Source: Nocardioides marmoriginsengisoli (lineage in GTDB: Bacteria; Actinomycetota; Actinomycetes; Propionibacteriales; Nocardioidaceae). From it: a stretch of DNA of 43,263 nt. A model generated the notes under the pieces. It saw only the letters and a program-made list of their open reading frames with translations, was not told where the DNA came from and searched no databases. Within the stretch, counting starts at the first letter, position 1. Every line of letters starts with the position of its first letter. The stretch covers positions 524,831 to 568,093 of the forward strand of contig NZ_RJSE01000009.1 of assembly GCF_003725695.1 (NCBI RefSeq), in the 5' to 3' direction. Made by a program: the position numbers and the translations under genes. This document shows positions 15,490-24,932 of the stretch, in pieces.

Positions 15490-17943
15490 ATGGCTACCCC
15501 CCAGCCGTCCCGAGCACAGGTCGTTGTGATCGGCGGCGGCATCGTCGGCACGAGCGTCGCGTACCACCTCACCAAGCTGGGGGTGACCGATGTCGTAGTC
15601 CTCGAGCAGGGCAAGCTCTCCGGCGGAACGACCTGGCACGCCGCCGGGCTGGTCGGCCAGCTGCGGCCGACCGACGCGATGACCAAGCTCATCCAGTACT
15701 CCACCCAGCTCTACGCCACGCTCGAGGAGGAGACCGGTCTCGGCACCGGCTGGAAGCGCTGCGGCAGCCTCTCGGTGGCGCGCACCGAGGAGCGGATGAC
15801 GTCGCTGATGCGCACGCTCGCCACCGCCCGCGCGTTCGGCGTCGAGGCCGAGCGGCTCACCCCGGCCGAGGCCGGCGAGAAGTGGCCGCTGATGCGGACC
15901 GACGACCTGGTCGGCGCGGTCTGGCTGCCGGGTGACGGCAAGGCCAACCCCACCGACCTCACCCAGGCGCTGGCGCGCGGCGCCCGCAGCCATGGCGCGA
16001 TCGTCTGCGAGGACACCCAGGTCACCGACCTGGAGATGGCGGGCAACCGGATCACCGGCGTCCGCACCCAGAACGGCCTGATCGAGTGCGACACCGTCGT
16101 GAACTGCGCCGGCCAGTGGGCCGCCCAGATCGGCGCGATGGCCGGGGTGAAGGTCCCGCTGCACTCCGTCGAGCACTTCTACGTCGTGACCGACCCGATC
16201 GAGGGCGTCCACCGCGACCTGCCGGTGATGCGCGACCAGGACGGCTACATCTACTTCAAGGAAGAGGTCGGCGGCCTGGTGATGGGCGGGTTCGAGCCCG
16301 ACGCCAAGCCGTGGGTCGGTCCGTACGACATCCCGGACCCGTTCGTCTTCCAGCTGCTCGAGGACGACTGGGAGCAGTTCGCGATCCTGATGGAGAACGC
16401 GATCACCCGGGTCCCGGCGCTCGAGACCGCCGGCATGAAGAAGCTCTACAACGGCCCCGAGTCGTTCACGCCGGACAACAACTTCATCATGGGCGAGGCC
16501 GTCGAGTGCCCGAACATGTACGTGCTCGCCGGCTTCAACTCCACCGGGATCGCGTCGGCCGGCGGCGCCGGTATGGCGATGGCCGAGTGGATCGTCGCCG
16601 GTGAGCCCGACCGCGACCTGTGGCCGGTGGACATCCGCCGGTTCGCGCCGTTCAACTCCAACGAGACCTGGCTGCGCGAGCGCACCAAGGAGACCCTCGG
16701 CCTGCACTACGCGATCCCGTGGCCGAACAAGGAGCCCGACACCGGTCGCCCGCTGCGCCGCTCGCCGATCCACCACCTGCTCGACGACAGCGGTGCCGTG
16801 ATGGGCAACCGCAACGGCTGGGAGCGGCCGAACTGGTTCGCCCCCGAGGGCGTCGCCCGGGTCACCGAGTACTCCTTCGGCCACCAGAACTGGCGGCCGT
16901 ACGTGAACGCCGAGCACCAGGCCACCCGTGACCAGGTGGCACTGCTCGACCAGACCGCGTTCTCCAAGTTCCTGCTCCGCGGCCCGGACGTCGAGGCGGC
17001 GTTGCAGTGGATCTGCGCCAACGACATGGCGGTCGCACCGGGGACCACCGTCTACACCGGCATCCTCAACGACCGCGGCGGCTACGAGTCCGACGTGACT
17101 GTGACCCGGACGGCGATCGACGAGTACCTGCTGGTGACCGGCTCGGCCCAGGGCACCCGCGACGAGCACTACCTCAACCGGCACCTGCCTGCGGGCTCGC
17201 GGGTCGAGGTCGTCGACGTCACCTCGTCGTACGCGGTGCTCGGGATCATGGGGCCGCAGTCGCGGACCCTGCTCAACCGGCTCAGCAACGCCGACCTGGG
17301 CAACGAGGCGTTCCCGTTCTACACCAGCCAGAAGATCGACATCGGGCCGGTTCCGGTCCGCGCGACCCGGGTCTCGTACGTCGGCGACCTGGGCTGGGAG
17401 CTCTACATCCCCACCGAGTACGCCGTCACCGCCTACGAGCGCCTGGTCGACGCCGGCGCCGATCTCGGCCTGACCGCAGTCGGCCACTACGCGGTCGACG
17501 CGATGCGGATCGAGAAGGGCTACCGGGCCTGGGGCCGCGAGCTGACCCCGGACCGCACCCCGGTCGAGGCCGGGATGACGTTCACCTGCAAGCTGGCGAG
17601 CGGGGTCGACTTCCGCGGCCGGGAAGCGGTCGAGAAGGCGAAGGCCGCCGGCCCGCGTGCCCGGCTGGTCTCGGTCACCCTCAACGACCCGGACGCCGTC
17701 CTCTGGGGTGGTGAGCTGCTGCTCCGTAACGGTGAGCCCCGCGGGTTCGTGACCTCGGCGGCGTACAGCGCTGTCCTCGGTCGCTGCGTCGCGATGGCGT
17801 ACGTCGAGCCGGAGGTGGAGATCGCCGACGCCGACTACGTCCGCGGCGGGACCTACCAGGTCGAGGCGGCCGGCGTGGTCTTCGACGCCGAGGTCAGCCT
17901 CAAGGCGCCGTACGACCCGACCGGCTCGCGGCTGAAGGGCTGA
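15490..17943 (+). CDS. Dimethylglycine/sarcosine dehydrogenase-like N-demethylase (FAD + GcvT)
   Basis: An 817-aa two-part enzyme. Residues about 10-390 form a DAO-type FAD domain with the GGGIVG dinucleotide motif (15-20) and GTTWHAAGL, whose His50 matches the covalent FAD-binding His of dimethylglycine dehydrogenase. Residues about 430-800 form a GcvT-like tetrahydrofolate-binding domain plus C-terminal barrel. Such enzymes oxidise an N-methyl amine and pass the carbon to tetrahydrofolate as 5,10-methylene-THF. purU and folD follow directly. The same set occurs on plasmid pAO1 of a nicotine-degrading Paenarthrobacter, where mabO oxidises gamma-N-methylaminobutyrate. The true substrate here could be dimethylglycine, sarcosine, N-methyl-GABA or similar. 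ATG 15490 is preceded by GAAGGA. Confidence 0.88.
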   Translation: MATPQPSRAQVVVIGGGIVGTSVAYHLTKLGVTDVVVLEQGKLSGGTTWHAAGLVGQLRPTDAMTKLIQYSTQLYATLEEETGLGTGWKRCGSLSVARTEERMTSLMRTLATARAFGVEAERLTPAEAGEKWPLMRTDDLVGAVWLPGDGKANPTDLTQALARGARSHGAIVCEDTQVTDLEMAGNRITGVRTQNGLIECDTVVNCAGQWAAQIGAMAGVKVPLHSVEHFYVVTDPIEGVHRDLPVMRDQDGYIYFKEEVGGLVMGGFEPDAKPWVGPYDIPDPFVFQLLEDDWEQFAILMENAITRVPALETAGMKKLYNGPESFTPDNNFIMGEAVECPNMYVLAGFNSTGIASAGGAGMAMAEWIVAGEPDRDLWPVDIRRFAPFNSNETWLRERTKETLGLHYAIPWPNKEPDTGRPLRRSPIHHLLDDSGAVMGNRNGWERPNWFAPEGVARVTEYSFGHQNWRPYVNAEHQATRDQVALLDQTAFSKFLLRGPDVEAALQWICANDMAVAPGTTVYTGILNDRGGYESDVTVTRTAIDEYLLVTGSAQGTRDEHYLNRHLPAGSRVEVVDVTSSYAVLGIMGPQSRTLLNRLSNADLGNEAFPFYTSQKIDIGPVPVRATRVSYVGDLGWELYIPTEYAVTAYERLVDAGADLGLTAVGHYAVDAMRIEKGYRAWGRELTPDRTPVEAGMTFTCKLASGVDFRGREAVEKAKAAGPRARLVSVTLNDPDAVLWGGELLLRNGEPRGFVTSAAYSAVLGRCVAMAYVEPEVEIADADYVRGGTYQVEAAGVVFDAEVSLKAPYDPTGSRLKG

Positions 17944-17947
17944 GGAC

Positions 17948-18847
17948 ATGAGCGAGAGCACCCTCACCGCCCCGCAGCGCAAGACCGAGCCGGACGCCGG
18001 GGGGCTGGTGATCACCCTGTCCTGCGCCGACCGGCCCGGGATCGTCCGCGCGGTGGTCGACTTCTTCTTCCGGAACGGCTGCGACATCGTCGAGAGCAAC
18101 CAGTTCGGCGAACCGTCGTCCGGTCTGTTCTTCATGCGGGTGCAGATGCGCACCGGCGACTCCACGCCCGCACTGGCCGAGCTCGAAGCTGCCTTCGCAC
18201 CGATCGCGGCGGAGTTCGCGATGGACTACGAGATCAGCGACCTGGGCCGCCCGGTCCGGCTGCTGCTGATGGTCTCCAAGTTCGACCACTGCCTCCAGGA
18301 CCTGCTGTACCGCTGGTCCAGCGGCTTGCTGCCGGCCGAGATCCCGGTGATCGTCTCCAACCACCCGGACCTCGAACCGCTCGCGGCCCGGCACGGCATC
18401 GAGTTCCGGCACATCCCGGTGACCAAGGAGACCAAGGCGGCCGCCGAGGCCGAGCTGCTCGCGATCGTGGAGGAGCACGACGTCGACCTGGTGGTGCTGG
18501 CGCGCTACATGCAGATCCTCTCCGAGGACCTCTGCAAGGAGCTCGACGGTCGCGCGATCAACATCCACCACTCGTTCCTGCCGAGCTTCAAGGGCGCGAA
18601 CCCCTACCGCCAGGCGCACGAGCGCGGCGTCAAGCTGGTCGGCGCCACCGCGCACTACGTCACCTCGGACCTGGACGAGGGCCCGATCATCGAGCAGAAC
18701 GTCGCCCGCGTCGACCACCAGGCGTCGGTGCAGGACCTGGTCGCCCTGGGGCGCGACACCGAGTCGCACACCCTGGCCCGCGCGGTGCTCTGGCACGTCC
18801 AGCGCCGGGTGCTGCTCAACGGTCACCGCACCGTCGTCTTCCGCTGA
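17948..18847 (+). CDS. purU: Formyltetrahydrofolate deformylase PurU
   Basis: A 299-aa enzyme that hydrolyses 10-formyl-THF to formate and THF. An N-terminal ACT domain (about 20-100, starting VITLSCADRPGIV) precedes a formyltransferase-fold domain. The catalytic residues Asn205 and His207 (INIHHSFLPSFKGANPY) and Asp243 (SDLDEGPII) are present. It starts 4 nt after the demethylase stop. In this setting its job is to regenerate free THF and discard the methyl carbon as formate, rather than feed purine synthesis. Confidence 0.95.
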   Translation: MSESTLTAPQRKTEPDAGGLVITLSCADRPGIVRAVVDFFFRNGCDIVESNQFGEPSSGLFFMRVQMRTGDSTPALAELEAAFAPIAAEFAMDYEISDLGRPVRLLLMVSKFDHCLQDLLYRWSSGLLPAEIPVIVSNHPDLEPLAARHGIEFRHIPVTKETKAAAEAELLAIVEEHDVDLVVLARYMQILSEDLCKELDGRAINIHHSFLPSFKGANPYRQAHERGVKLVGATAHYVTSDLDEGPIIEQNVARVDHQASVQDLVALGRDTESHTLARAVLWHVQRRVLLNGHRTVVFR

Positions 18848-18904
18848 GCGGACCGGACACCCGCGCACCCTCACCCCCCTGAAGCAACCACGGAAGGAAC
18901 GTCC

Positions 18905-19741
18905 ATGGCCATCCTCGACGGCCAAGCAGCAGCAGCGGACCTGTTGGCCCACGTCGGCCTCCGCGCCGCGGAATTCACCGAGCGGACCGGCCGGGCGCCG
19001 ATGCTGGCGACCGTGCTCGTCGGCTCGGACCCCGCCTCGCACACCTACGTCAAGATGAAGCAGAACCGGTGCCGCCAGGTCGGCATCGAGTCCCGTCGCG
19101 TCGAGCTCGGTCAGGAGACCACGACCGAGGAGCTCGTCGCCGCGGTCGAGGCGCTCTCGGCCGACGACGCCGTGGACGGCATCCTGCTCCAGCACCCGGT
19201 GCCGCCGCAGATCGACGAGCACCTCGCGTTCGAGGCGATCAGCCCGGAGAAGGACGTCGACGGCGTGACGCTGGCGAGCTTCGCGGCGATGTCGTTCAGC
19301 GAGCCGGGCTACGCCTCGTGCACACCCGGCGGCATCATGCGGCTGCTCGACGCGTACGACGTCGACCTCGCCGGCAAGCACGCGGTCGTGGTCGGCCGGA
19401 GCCGGATCCTCGGCAAGCCGATGGCGATGCTGATGCTCGAGCGCAACGCGACCGTCACGATCTGCCACTCCCGGACGACGGACCTCGCCGACCGGGTCGC
19501 CGAGGCCGACGTCGTCGTCGCCGCGGTCGGCCGGCCCGAGCTGGTGCGCGGCGCCTGGATCAAGCCCGGCGCGGTCGTCGTCGACGCCGGCTACAACGCC
19601 GGCAACGTCGGTGACGTCGAGTACGGCGCCGCCGCGGAGCGGGCCTCCTGGATCACGCCGGTCCCCGGCGGGGTCGGCCCGATGACGATCGCGACGCTGC
19701 TCGCCCAGACCATGGACTCGGCCGAGCGCCGCGGTGCGTGA
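18905..19741 (+). CDS. folD: Methylene-THF dehydrogenase/cyclohydrolase FolD
   Basis: The 278-aa bifunctional enzyme turns 5,10-methylene-THF into 10-formyl-THF with NADP reduction. Family motifs are SHTYVKMKQ (Tyr48, catalytic Lys50), ILLQHPVP (Gln96), PEKDVDG (about 114-120), VVGRSRILGKP in the nucleotide-binding part, and TPVPGGVGPMTIA near the end. It bridges the demethylase and PurU in a methyl disposal route. GGAAGGA lies upstream of ATG 18905. This is probably a pathway-dedicated copy in addition to a housekeeping FolD elsewhere, which cannot be checked here. Confidence 0.95.
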   Translation: MAILDGQAAAADLLAHVGLRAAEFTERTGRAPMLATVLVGSDPASHTYVKMKQNRCRQVGIESRRVELGQETTTEELVAAVEALSADDAVDGILLQHPVPPQIDEHLAFEAISPEKDVDGVTLASFAAMSFSEPGYASCTPGGIMRLLDAYDVDLAGKHAVVVGRSRILGKPMAMLMLERNATVTICHSRTTDLADRVAEADVVVAAVGRPELVRGAWIKPGAVVVDAGYNAGNVGDVEYGAAAERASWITPVPGGVGPMTIATLLAQTMDSAERRGA

Positions 19742-19786
19742 CCCGGGCCTGACCCGGTCCTGACACCGGAGAGATCGAGGCTCGAC

Positions 19787-21082
19787 ATGGAGTACTTGGT
19801 GCGGGAGTACACCGATGACGACTTGGATCACATCGTTCATCTGTGGGACGCCACCGCAACCCTCGGCCAGCCCAGCATCTTCAGCGTCGGCGAGTGCCTC
19901 GCCGCCCTGGCCGCCAAGCAGCCGGCCGTGGTGGCGGTCCGGGACGGGCACCTGGTCGCGGCCGCCGTCTCGACGGTGGACACCGACCGCGCCTGGATCA
20001 TGCGGATGGCGGTGCACCCGGACCACCGCGGGCAGGGCCTGGTCAGCTCGCTGCTGACCAGCCTGGAGCGTTACCTGCTCAGCCAGGGCGCCCGCCGGAT
20101 CTCCTACGTGCTCCCGTACGAGGAGCAGCTGGCGATGGGGCTGGAGAAGGCCGGCTACGAGCGGCTGCCGGCGGCGGCGTACTACGAGCGTCGCGAGGGT
20201 CTCGGCCCCGGCGAGGCGGCCACCCTGGAGTCGCTCGGCGGACGGATCCAGCCCGACGGCCTCTGGGAGGGGCTCTCCGGGATGACCTTCGAGAAGGAGT
20301 TCATCGAGTCGCACGTGGTGCTCCCGCTGCAGCGCCGCGAGGAGGCCCGGGCGCACGGCTTCGTGCCGCCGCGCTCGGTGATCCTGTTCGGTCCGCCGGG
20401 CACCGGCAAGACCAGCTTCGCGCGGGCGATCGCGAGCCGCCTCGGCTGGCCGTTCGTCGAGATCTACCCGTCGCGGCTCTCCAGCCACCCGCACGGCCTG
20501 GCGATCGGGCTGCGCGAGACCTTCGCCCGGCTGGACCTGCTGGAACGCGTCGTCGTCTTCATCGACGAGGTCGAGGAGATCGTCTCCGAGCGCTCGACGC
20601 CCGCGGCCAGCGAACCGGGCCGGGGCGCGCACGGCGTCGTCAACGAGCTGCTGAAGCTGGTGCCGGCGTTCCGGGAGCGGGACTCCCGGCTGCTGATCTG
20701 CGCCACCAACTCGGTGCGGAGCATCGACAGCGCCTTCCTCCGGCCCGGGCGCTTCGACTACATCGTGCCGGTCGGCCCGCCGGACGACGTCGGCCGCCGG
20801 GCGATCTGGACCTCGCTGGTCGGACGCGCCGAGCGCGACGACGTCGACCTCGACCGCCTCGTCGACGCGTCGGAGAACATGACCCCGGCCGACCTGGCGC
20901 ACTGCGCCCAGGCCGCGGCGCACCGCTCCTTCGAGCGCGGCCTCGCCGTCGGCCAGCCCCGGGGCAGCCGGGGCGCGGAGACCGAGGACTACCTCGACGC
21001 CATCGCCCTGGTGCGACCGACCGTCGGGGCCGAGATGGCCGCGGCGTTCCAAGAGGACATCGACAGGTTCGGACGGGTCTGA
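19787..21082 (+). CDS. GNAT acetyltransferase - AAA+ ATPase fusion protein
   Basis: A 431-aa two-domain protein. Residues 1-135 form a GNAT N-acetyltransferase domain with the acetyl-CoA motif MAVHPDHRGQGL (75-85). Residues about 165-430 form an AAA+ ATPase with Walker A GPPGTGKT (202-209), Walker B FIDE (258-261), sensor-1 Asn308 (ICATNS) and the FLRPGRFD box (317-324). The AAA+ part resembles single-ring FtsH/katanin-type ATPases, not transcription activators. It lies between folD and the aldehyde dehydrogenase gene in the demethylation operon. Function is unknown; remodelling or covalent-flavin loading of the large flavoenzyme, or control by acetylation, are possibilities only. Confidence 0.8.
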   Translation: MEYLVREYTDDDLDHIVHLWDATATLGQPSIFSVGECLAALAAKQPAVVAVRDGHLVAAAVSTVDTDRAWIMRMAVHPDHRGQGLVSSLLTSLERYLLSQGARRISYVLPYEEQLAMGLEKAGYERLPAAAYYERREGLGPGEAATLESLGGRIQPDGLWEGLSGMTFEKEFIESHVVLPLQRREEARAHGFVPPRSVILFGPPGTGKTSFARAIASRLGWPFVEIYPSRLSSHPHGLAIGLRETFARLDLLERVVVFIDEVEEIVSERSTPAASEPGRGAHGVVNELLKLVPAFRERDSRLLICATNSVRSIDSAFLRPGRFDYIVPVGPPDDVGRRAIWTSLVGRAERDDVDLDRLVDASENMTPADLAHCAQAAAHRSFERGLAVGQPRGSRGAETEDYLDAIALVRPTVGAEMAAAFQEDIDRFGRV

Positions 21083-21126
21083 GCCCGGACCGAGCAACCA
21101 ACGAGAGATCACCACGGGAGAGAACA

Positions 21127-22605
21127 GTGAGCCACAACCACGACGAAGCCGGCCTGCTCGCGCAGGTGCGTACCGACCTGCTGATCGACGGTGAGTGGCG
21201 CCCGGCGACCGGGGGCGGGACGTTCGACGTCGCCGACCCGGCCACCGGGGCGGCCTTCACCGCGGTCGCCGACGCCACCGCCGAGGACGGTGCCGCCGCA
21301 CTCGACGCCGCCGTCCGGGCGCAGGCAGCCTGGGGCAGTACGGCGCCTCGGGAGCGCGGCGAGATCCTGCGCAAGGCCTACGACCGGATGATCGAGCGGG
21401 CCGACGACTTCGCCCTGCTGATGACGATCGAGATGGGCAAGCCGCTCGCCGAGGCCCGCGGCGAGGTCCTGTACGCCGCCGAGTTCCTGCGCTGGTTCTC
21501 CGAGGAGGCGGTCCGGATCGACGGCCGCTACACGGTCGCGCCGGACGGGAAGAACCGGCTGCTGGTGCACCGCCGCCCGGTCGGCCCGTGCCTGTTCATC
21601 ACCCCGTGGAACTTCCCGCTCGCGATGGCCACCCGGAAGGTGGCCCCCGCGGTCGCGGCCGGCTGCACGATGGTGATGAAGCCGCCGGCGCTGACCCCGC
21701 TCTCGACCCTGTTCTTCGCCCAGCTGATGGAGGAGTGCGGACTGCCCGCGGGCGTCCTCAACGTCGTTCCGACGACCAGCGCCGGCAAGGTCACCGGCCC
21801 GTTGATCGCGGACCCGCGGCTGCGCAAGCTCTCCTTCACCGGCTCCACCGAGGTCGGCCGCCGGCTGCTCCGCGACGCCGCCGACCAGGTCCTGCGCACC
21901 TCGATGGAGCTCGGCGGCAACGCCCCGCTGCTGGTCTTCGAGGACGCCGACCTGGACCTCGCCGTCGAGGGCGCGCTGGCCGCGAAGCTGCGCAACATGG
22001 GCCAGGCCTGCACGGCGGCCAACCGGATGATCGTGCACGAGTCGGTCGCGGTCGAGTTCTCCGAGCGGCTGGCCAAGCGGATGGACGCGCTGAGCACCGG
22101 GCGCGGCACCGAGGCCGGGACCGACATCGGCCCGCTGATCGACGAGCCCAGCCGGGCGAAGGTGCACGAGCTGGTCACCGACGCCGTCGACCGCGGCGCC
22201 CGGGCGCTCACCGGCGGCGAGCTCGTCGACGGGCCGGGCCACTACTACCGCCCGACGGTGCTGGTCGACGTACCGGCCGGGTCGCGGATCCTGGCCGAGG
22301 AGGTCTTCGGGCCGGTCGCCCCGATCGTCACGTTCAGCACCGAGGACGAGGCGGTCGCGCTCGCCAACGACACCGAGTACGGCCTGGCGGCGTACGTGTT
22401 CACCCGGGACGGCGCCCGCGGTCTGCGCCTCGCCGAGACGATCGAGTCCGGGATGCTCGGTCTCAACCTCGGGATCATCTCGAACGCGGCTGCTCCGTTC
22501 GGCGGCATCAAGCAGTCCGGGATGGGTCGCGAGGGCGGCGCCGAGGGCATCGAGGAGTACCTGGACGTCCGCTACCTGGCGATCGCGGACCCGTTCGCCT
22601 CCTGA
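21127..22605 (+). CDS. NAD(P)-dependent aldehyde dehydrogenase, succinate-semialdehyde type
   Basis: A 492-aa ALDH with the catalytic residues Asn162 (TPWNFP), Glu261 (MELGGNAP) and nucleophile Cys295 (NMGQACTAANR), and the FTGSTEVG cofactor loop. The sequence is closest in style to GabD/succinate-semialdehyde dehydrogenases. It probably oxidises the semialdehyde made by the aminotransferase at 34,948-36,309. pAO1 likewise carries a succinate-semialdehyde dehydrogenase with its N-methyl-GABA oxidase. GTG 21127 follows GGGAGAG. It is the last gene of this operon; a strong terminator follows. Confidence 0.9.
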   Translation: MSHNHDEAGLLAQVRTDLLIDGEWRPATGGGTFDVADPATGAAFTAVADATAEDGAAALDAAVRAQAAWGSTAPRERGEILRKAYDRMIERADDFALLMTIEMGKPLAEARGEVLYAAEFLRWFSEEAVRIDGRYTVAPDGKNRLLVHRRPVGPCLFITPWNFPLAMATRKVAPAVAAGCTMVMKPPALTPLSTLFFAQLMEECGLPAGVLNVVPTTSAGKVTGPLIADPRLRKLSFTGSTEVGRRLLRDAADQVLRTSMELGGNAPLLVFEDADLDLAVEGALAAKLRNMGQACTAANRMIVHESVAVEFSERLAKRMDALSTGRGTEAGTDIGPLIDEPSRAKVHELVTDAVDRGARALTGGELVDGPGHYYRPTVLVDVPAGSRILAEEVFGPVAPIVTFSTEDEAVALANDTEYGLAAYVFTRDGARGLRLAETIESGMLGLNLGIISNAAAPFGGIKQSGMGREGGAEGIEEYLDVRYLAIADPFAS

Positions 22606-22617
22606 GCCGGAACGACG

Positions 22618-22647
22618 AAGAGGCCGGCGCTGGTGCGCCGGCCTCTT
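22618..22647. terminator. Bidirectional terminator between ALDH and OppF-like genes
   Basis: AAGAGGCCGGCGC / GCGCCGGCCTCTT, a perfect 13-bp stem with a TGGT loop, lies between two convergent genes. Confidence 0.9.
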
Positions 22648-22663
22648 GCGTTGTCAGGGTCTG

Positions 22664-23785
22664 TCAGAGAGCTGCGGTGACGCCCACCGCGGCGTTGTCC
22701 TCGGGCGTCATCGGGAAGTGGCAGGCCGACCAGTGCGTCGCGCTGTCCGGGGTCAGCAGCGGCACCGTGGTGGTGCACGCGGTCGGAACCCGGCTGCCGT
22801 CGTCCAGGGTCGTCACCTGGTCGCCGGGGAGCTGTGCCGCCATCGTGGTGGCGTGGAAGCAGCGTCGGTGGAAGGCGCAGCCCGACGGCGGGTTGGCCGG
22901 GTTCGGCGGGTCGCCGCGCAGGACGATCCGCTGCCGGGTGCGCTCGATGGTCGGGTCCGGGACCGGCGCCGCGGAGAGCAGCGAGACGGTGTACGGGTGC
23001 CGGGGCGCGGTGAAGAGGCTGTTCTTGTCGGCCATCTCCACGATCCGGCCCAGGTACATCACCATCACCCGGTCGCTGACGTGGCGGACCACCGACAGGT
23101 CGTGGGAGATCAGGATGTAGCTGAGGTCGAACTCCTCGCGCAGGTCGCTGAGCAGGGTCAGCACCTGGGCCTGGATGGAGACGTCGAGCGCCGAGACCGG
23201 CTCGTCGAGCAGCAGCAGGTCGGGAGTCACCGAGAGCGCCCGGGCGATGCCGATCCGTTGCCGCTGGCCGCCGGAGAACTGGTGCGGGAACCGGCTCGCG
23301 TGCGCCGGGAGCAGACCCATCCGGGCGAGCAGCCCGTCGACGATCTCCTTCTTCTCGGCCTTGGACTTGCCCGAGTTGACCAGCGGCTCGGCCACGGTCG
23401 CGGAGATCCGCTGCCGCGGGTCGAGCGAGGCGTAGGGGTCCTGGAAGACCACCTGGGCGCGCTGCCGGAAGCGGCGCAGGTCGTTGCCCTTGAGGCCGGT
23501 CACCTGCTCGCCCTCCACCTCGACGCTGCCGGAGGTCGGCTCGATCAGGCGCAGCAGCATCCGGCTCAGCGTGGTCTTGCCGCAGCCGGACTCGCCGACC
23601 AGGCCGAGGGTCTCGCCGCGGGCCAGGTCGAAGGAGACGTCGTTGACGGCCTTCACGGTGGTGCTGGTGCCGCGGCGGCGGCGCTTGCCGAACTCCTTGC
23701 TCAGGTGCTCGACCCGCAGGATCGGGTTGTCGCCCGAGACGAAGGGCAGGGTCTCGGTCGACGGAAGCGGCTGGACGGACATCAC
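22664..23785 (-). CDS. Peptide-type ABC transporter ATPase (OppF/DppF-like)
   Basis: A 373-aa ATPase with Walker [11 protein letters not shown]-loop [11 protein letters not shown], signature [15 protein letters not shown], Walker [13 protein letters not shown] and switch His (ILISHDL). The C-terminal oligopeptide/dipeptide extension has the Cys motif CAFHRRC and further cysteines that may bind a cluster. The C-terminus is about 40-60 residues longer than usual. The start overlaps the OppD-like stop (GTG at 23785 or ATG at 23782). It energises the importer whose binding protein and permeases are encoded elsewhere in the island. Confidence 0.92.
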   Translation of the reverse strand: MMSVQPLPSTETLPFVSGDNPILRVEHLSKEFGKRRRRGTSTTVKAVNDVSFDLARGETLGLVGESGCGKTTLSRMLLRLIEPTSGSVEVEGEQVTGLKGNDLRRFRQRAQVVFQDPYASLDPRQRISATVAEPLVNSGKSKAEKKEIVDGLLARMGLLPAHASRFPHQFSGGQRQRIGIARALSVTPDLLLLDEPVSALDVSIQAQVLTLLSDLREEFDLSYILISHDLSVVRHVSDRVMVMYLGRIVEMADKNSLFTAPRHPYTVSLLSAAPVPDPTIERTRQRIVLRGDPPNPANPPSGCAFHRRCFHATTMAAQLPGDQVTTLDDGSRVPTACTTTVPLLTPDSATHWSACHFPMTPEDNAAVGVTAAL

Positions 23786-24813
23786 GCGCTCATCTCCTGA
23801 CGGGTCGCCGACAGCGACATCTCCTCGGCGTGGTGGCAGGCGGTCAGCTGACCGTCCGGGGTGAGCCGGCGGAGTACCGGGATCACCTGGCGGCAGTCGT
23901 CGCGCCCGGCGGTGACCTGGCAGCGCGGGTGGAAGCTGCAGCCCGCCGGTACGTCGGCGATGCTCGGCGGCTGCCCGGGGATCGCGGCCAGCCCGGCGGC
24001 GTCCGAGTCCGGGCGCGGCGTCGAGTTGCGCAGGGCTTGCGTGTACGGGTGCACCGAGGACTCGAGCACCTGGTGCACGGTGCCGCGCTCGACGATCCGG
24101 CCGCCGTACATCACGGCGACTTCCTCGGCGTACCGGGCGACGACGCCGAGGTCGTGGGTGATGATCACCAGCGACATCCCGAGCTGGGTGCGGAGGCTGT
24201 CAAGCAGCTCCATGATCTGCGCCTGGACGGTCACGTCGAGGGCGGTGGTCGGCTCGTCGGCGACCAGCACCTGCGGCCGCAGCGCGATCCCCATCGCGAT
24301 CATCACCCGCTGGCGCATGCCGCCGGAGAGCTGGTGCGGGTAGGCGTCCACCCGCTGCTCGGGGTTGGGGATGCCGACCAGGCCGAGGGTCTCGATCGCC
24401 TGGGCGCGGGCCACCTTGCGGGAGACCTTGTCGTGGTGGCGGATCACGTCGCCGATCTGCTGACCGATCGTGAACGCCGGGTTCAGGCCGGCCAGCGCGT
24501 CCTGGAAGATCATCCCGATCGACTTGCCGCGCAGCGCGCGCCGGGAGTCCTTGTCGGTGACGTCGATGGACTGGCCGTCGAACAGGATCTCGCCGGACTC
24601 GATCACGCCGCCGGCGGGGAGCAGGCCCAGGGTCGAGAGGAACGTCATCGACTTGCCGGAGCCGGACTCGCCGACCACGGCGAGGGTCCGGCCGCGGTGG
24701 CACTCCAGGGACACGTCGTTGACCGGATAGACCGGACCGCGCTGCGTCTCGATGCGACTGCGGAGTCCTCGGAGCTCGAGGATCACACCGCTGTGCTCGG
24801 CGTTGCTTGACAT
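23782..24813 (-). CDS. Peptide-type ABC transporter ATPase (OppD/DppD-like)
   Basis: The 343-aa partner ATPase has Walker A GESGSGKS, signature LSGGMRQRV, Walker [13 protein letters not shown], switch His (VIITHDL) and the C-terminal domain with SFHPRC. It is translationally coupled to the OppF-like gene. The promoter region holds island operator site E, 31 nt upstream of the ATG. Confidence 0.92.
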   Translation of the reverse strand: MSSNAEHSGVILELRGLRSRIETQRGPVYPVNDVSLECHRGRTLAVVGESGSGKSMTFLSTLGLLPAGGVIESGEILFDGQSIDVTDKDSRRALRGKSIGMIFQDALAGLNPAFTIGQQIGDVIRHHDKVSRKVARAQAIETLGLVGIPNPEQRVDAYPHQLSGGMRQRVMIAMGIALRPQVLVADEPTTALDVTVQAQIMELLDSLRTQLGMSLVIITHDLGVVARYAEEVAVMYGGRIVERGTVHQVLESSVHPYTQALRNSTPRPDSDAAGLAAIPGQPPSIADVPAGCSFHPRCQVTAGRDDCRQVIPVLRRLTPDGQLTACHHAEEMSLSATRQEMSA

Positions 24814-24844
24814 GACGTCTCCCTGGCCTGATCAACTGACTAGT

Positions 24845-24871
24845 GCGGTTCACTAGGTAAACCGTTGGATC
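24845..24871 (-). promoter_or_regulatory. Island operator, site E (ATPase operon)
   Basis: Read on the minus strand, the core GGTTTACCTAGTGAACC (24847-24863) is preceded by half-site GATCCA. It is oriented towards the OppD-like gene and sits in a 119-nt gap with the divergent acyl-CoA synthetase gene, so it may affect both. No clear -35/-10 pair could be fixed on either strand. Confidence 0.7.
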
Positions 24872-24932
24872 AAGATAACCGCTACGATGGGACCCCACAA
24901 GCGTAGGCACAGAAAAAGATTGGGATCCATTG

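Noticed and set aside
15472-18165. An 897-codon reverse open frame opposite the demethylase gene
   Set aside because: It mirrors the codon pattern of the real gene, has no family features, and its content is His/Val/Asp/Gly repeats typical of antisense frames.
17900-21115. A 1071-codon reverse open frame opposite purU, folD and the GNAT-AAA gene
   Set aside because: It spans three well-supported genes and their gaps and shows no recognisable domain.
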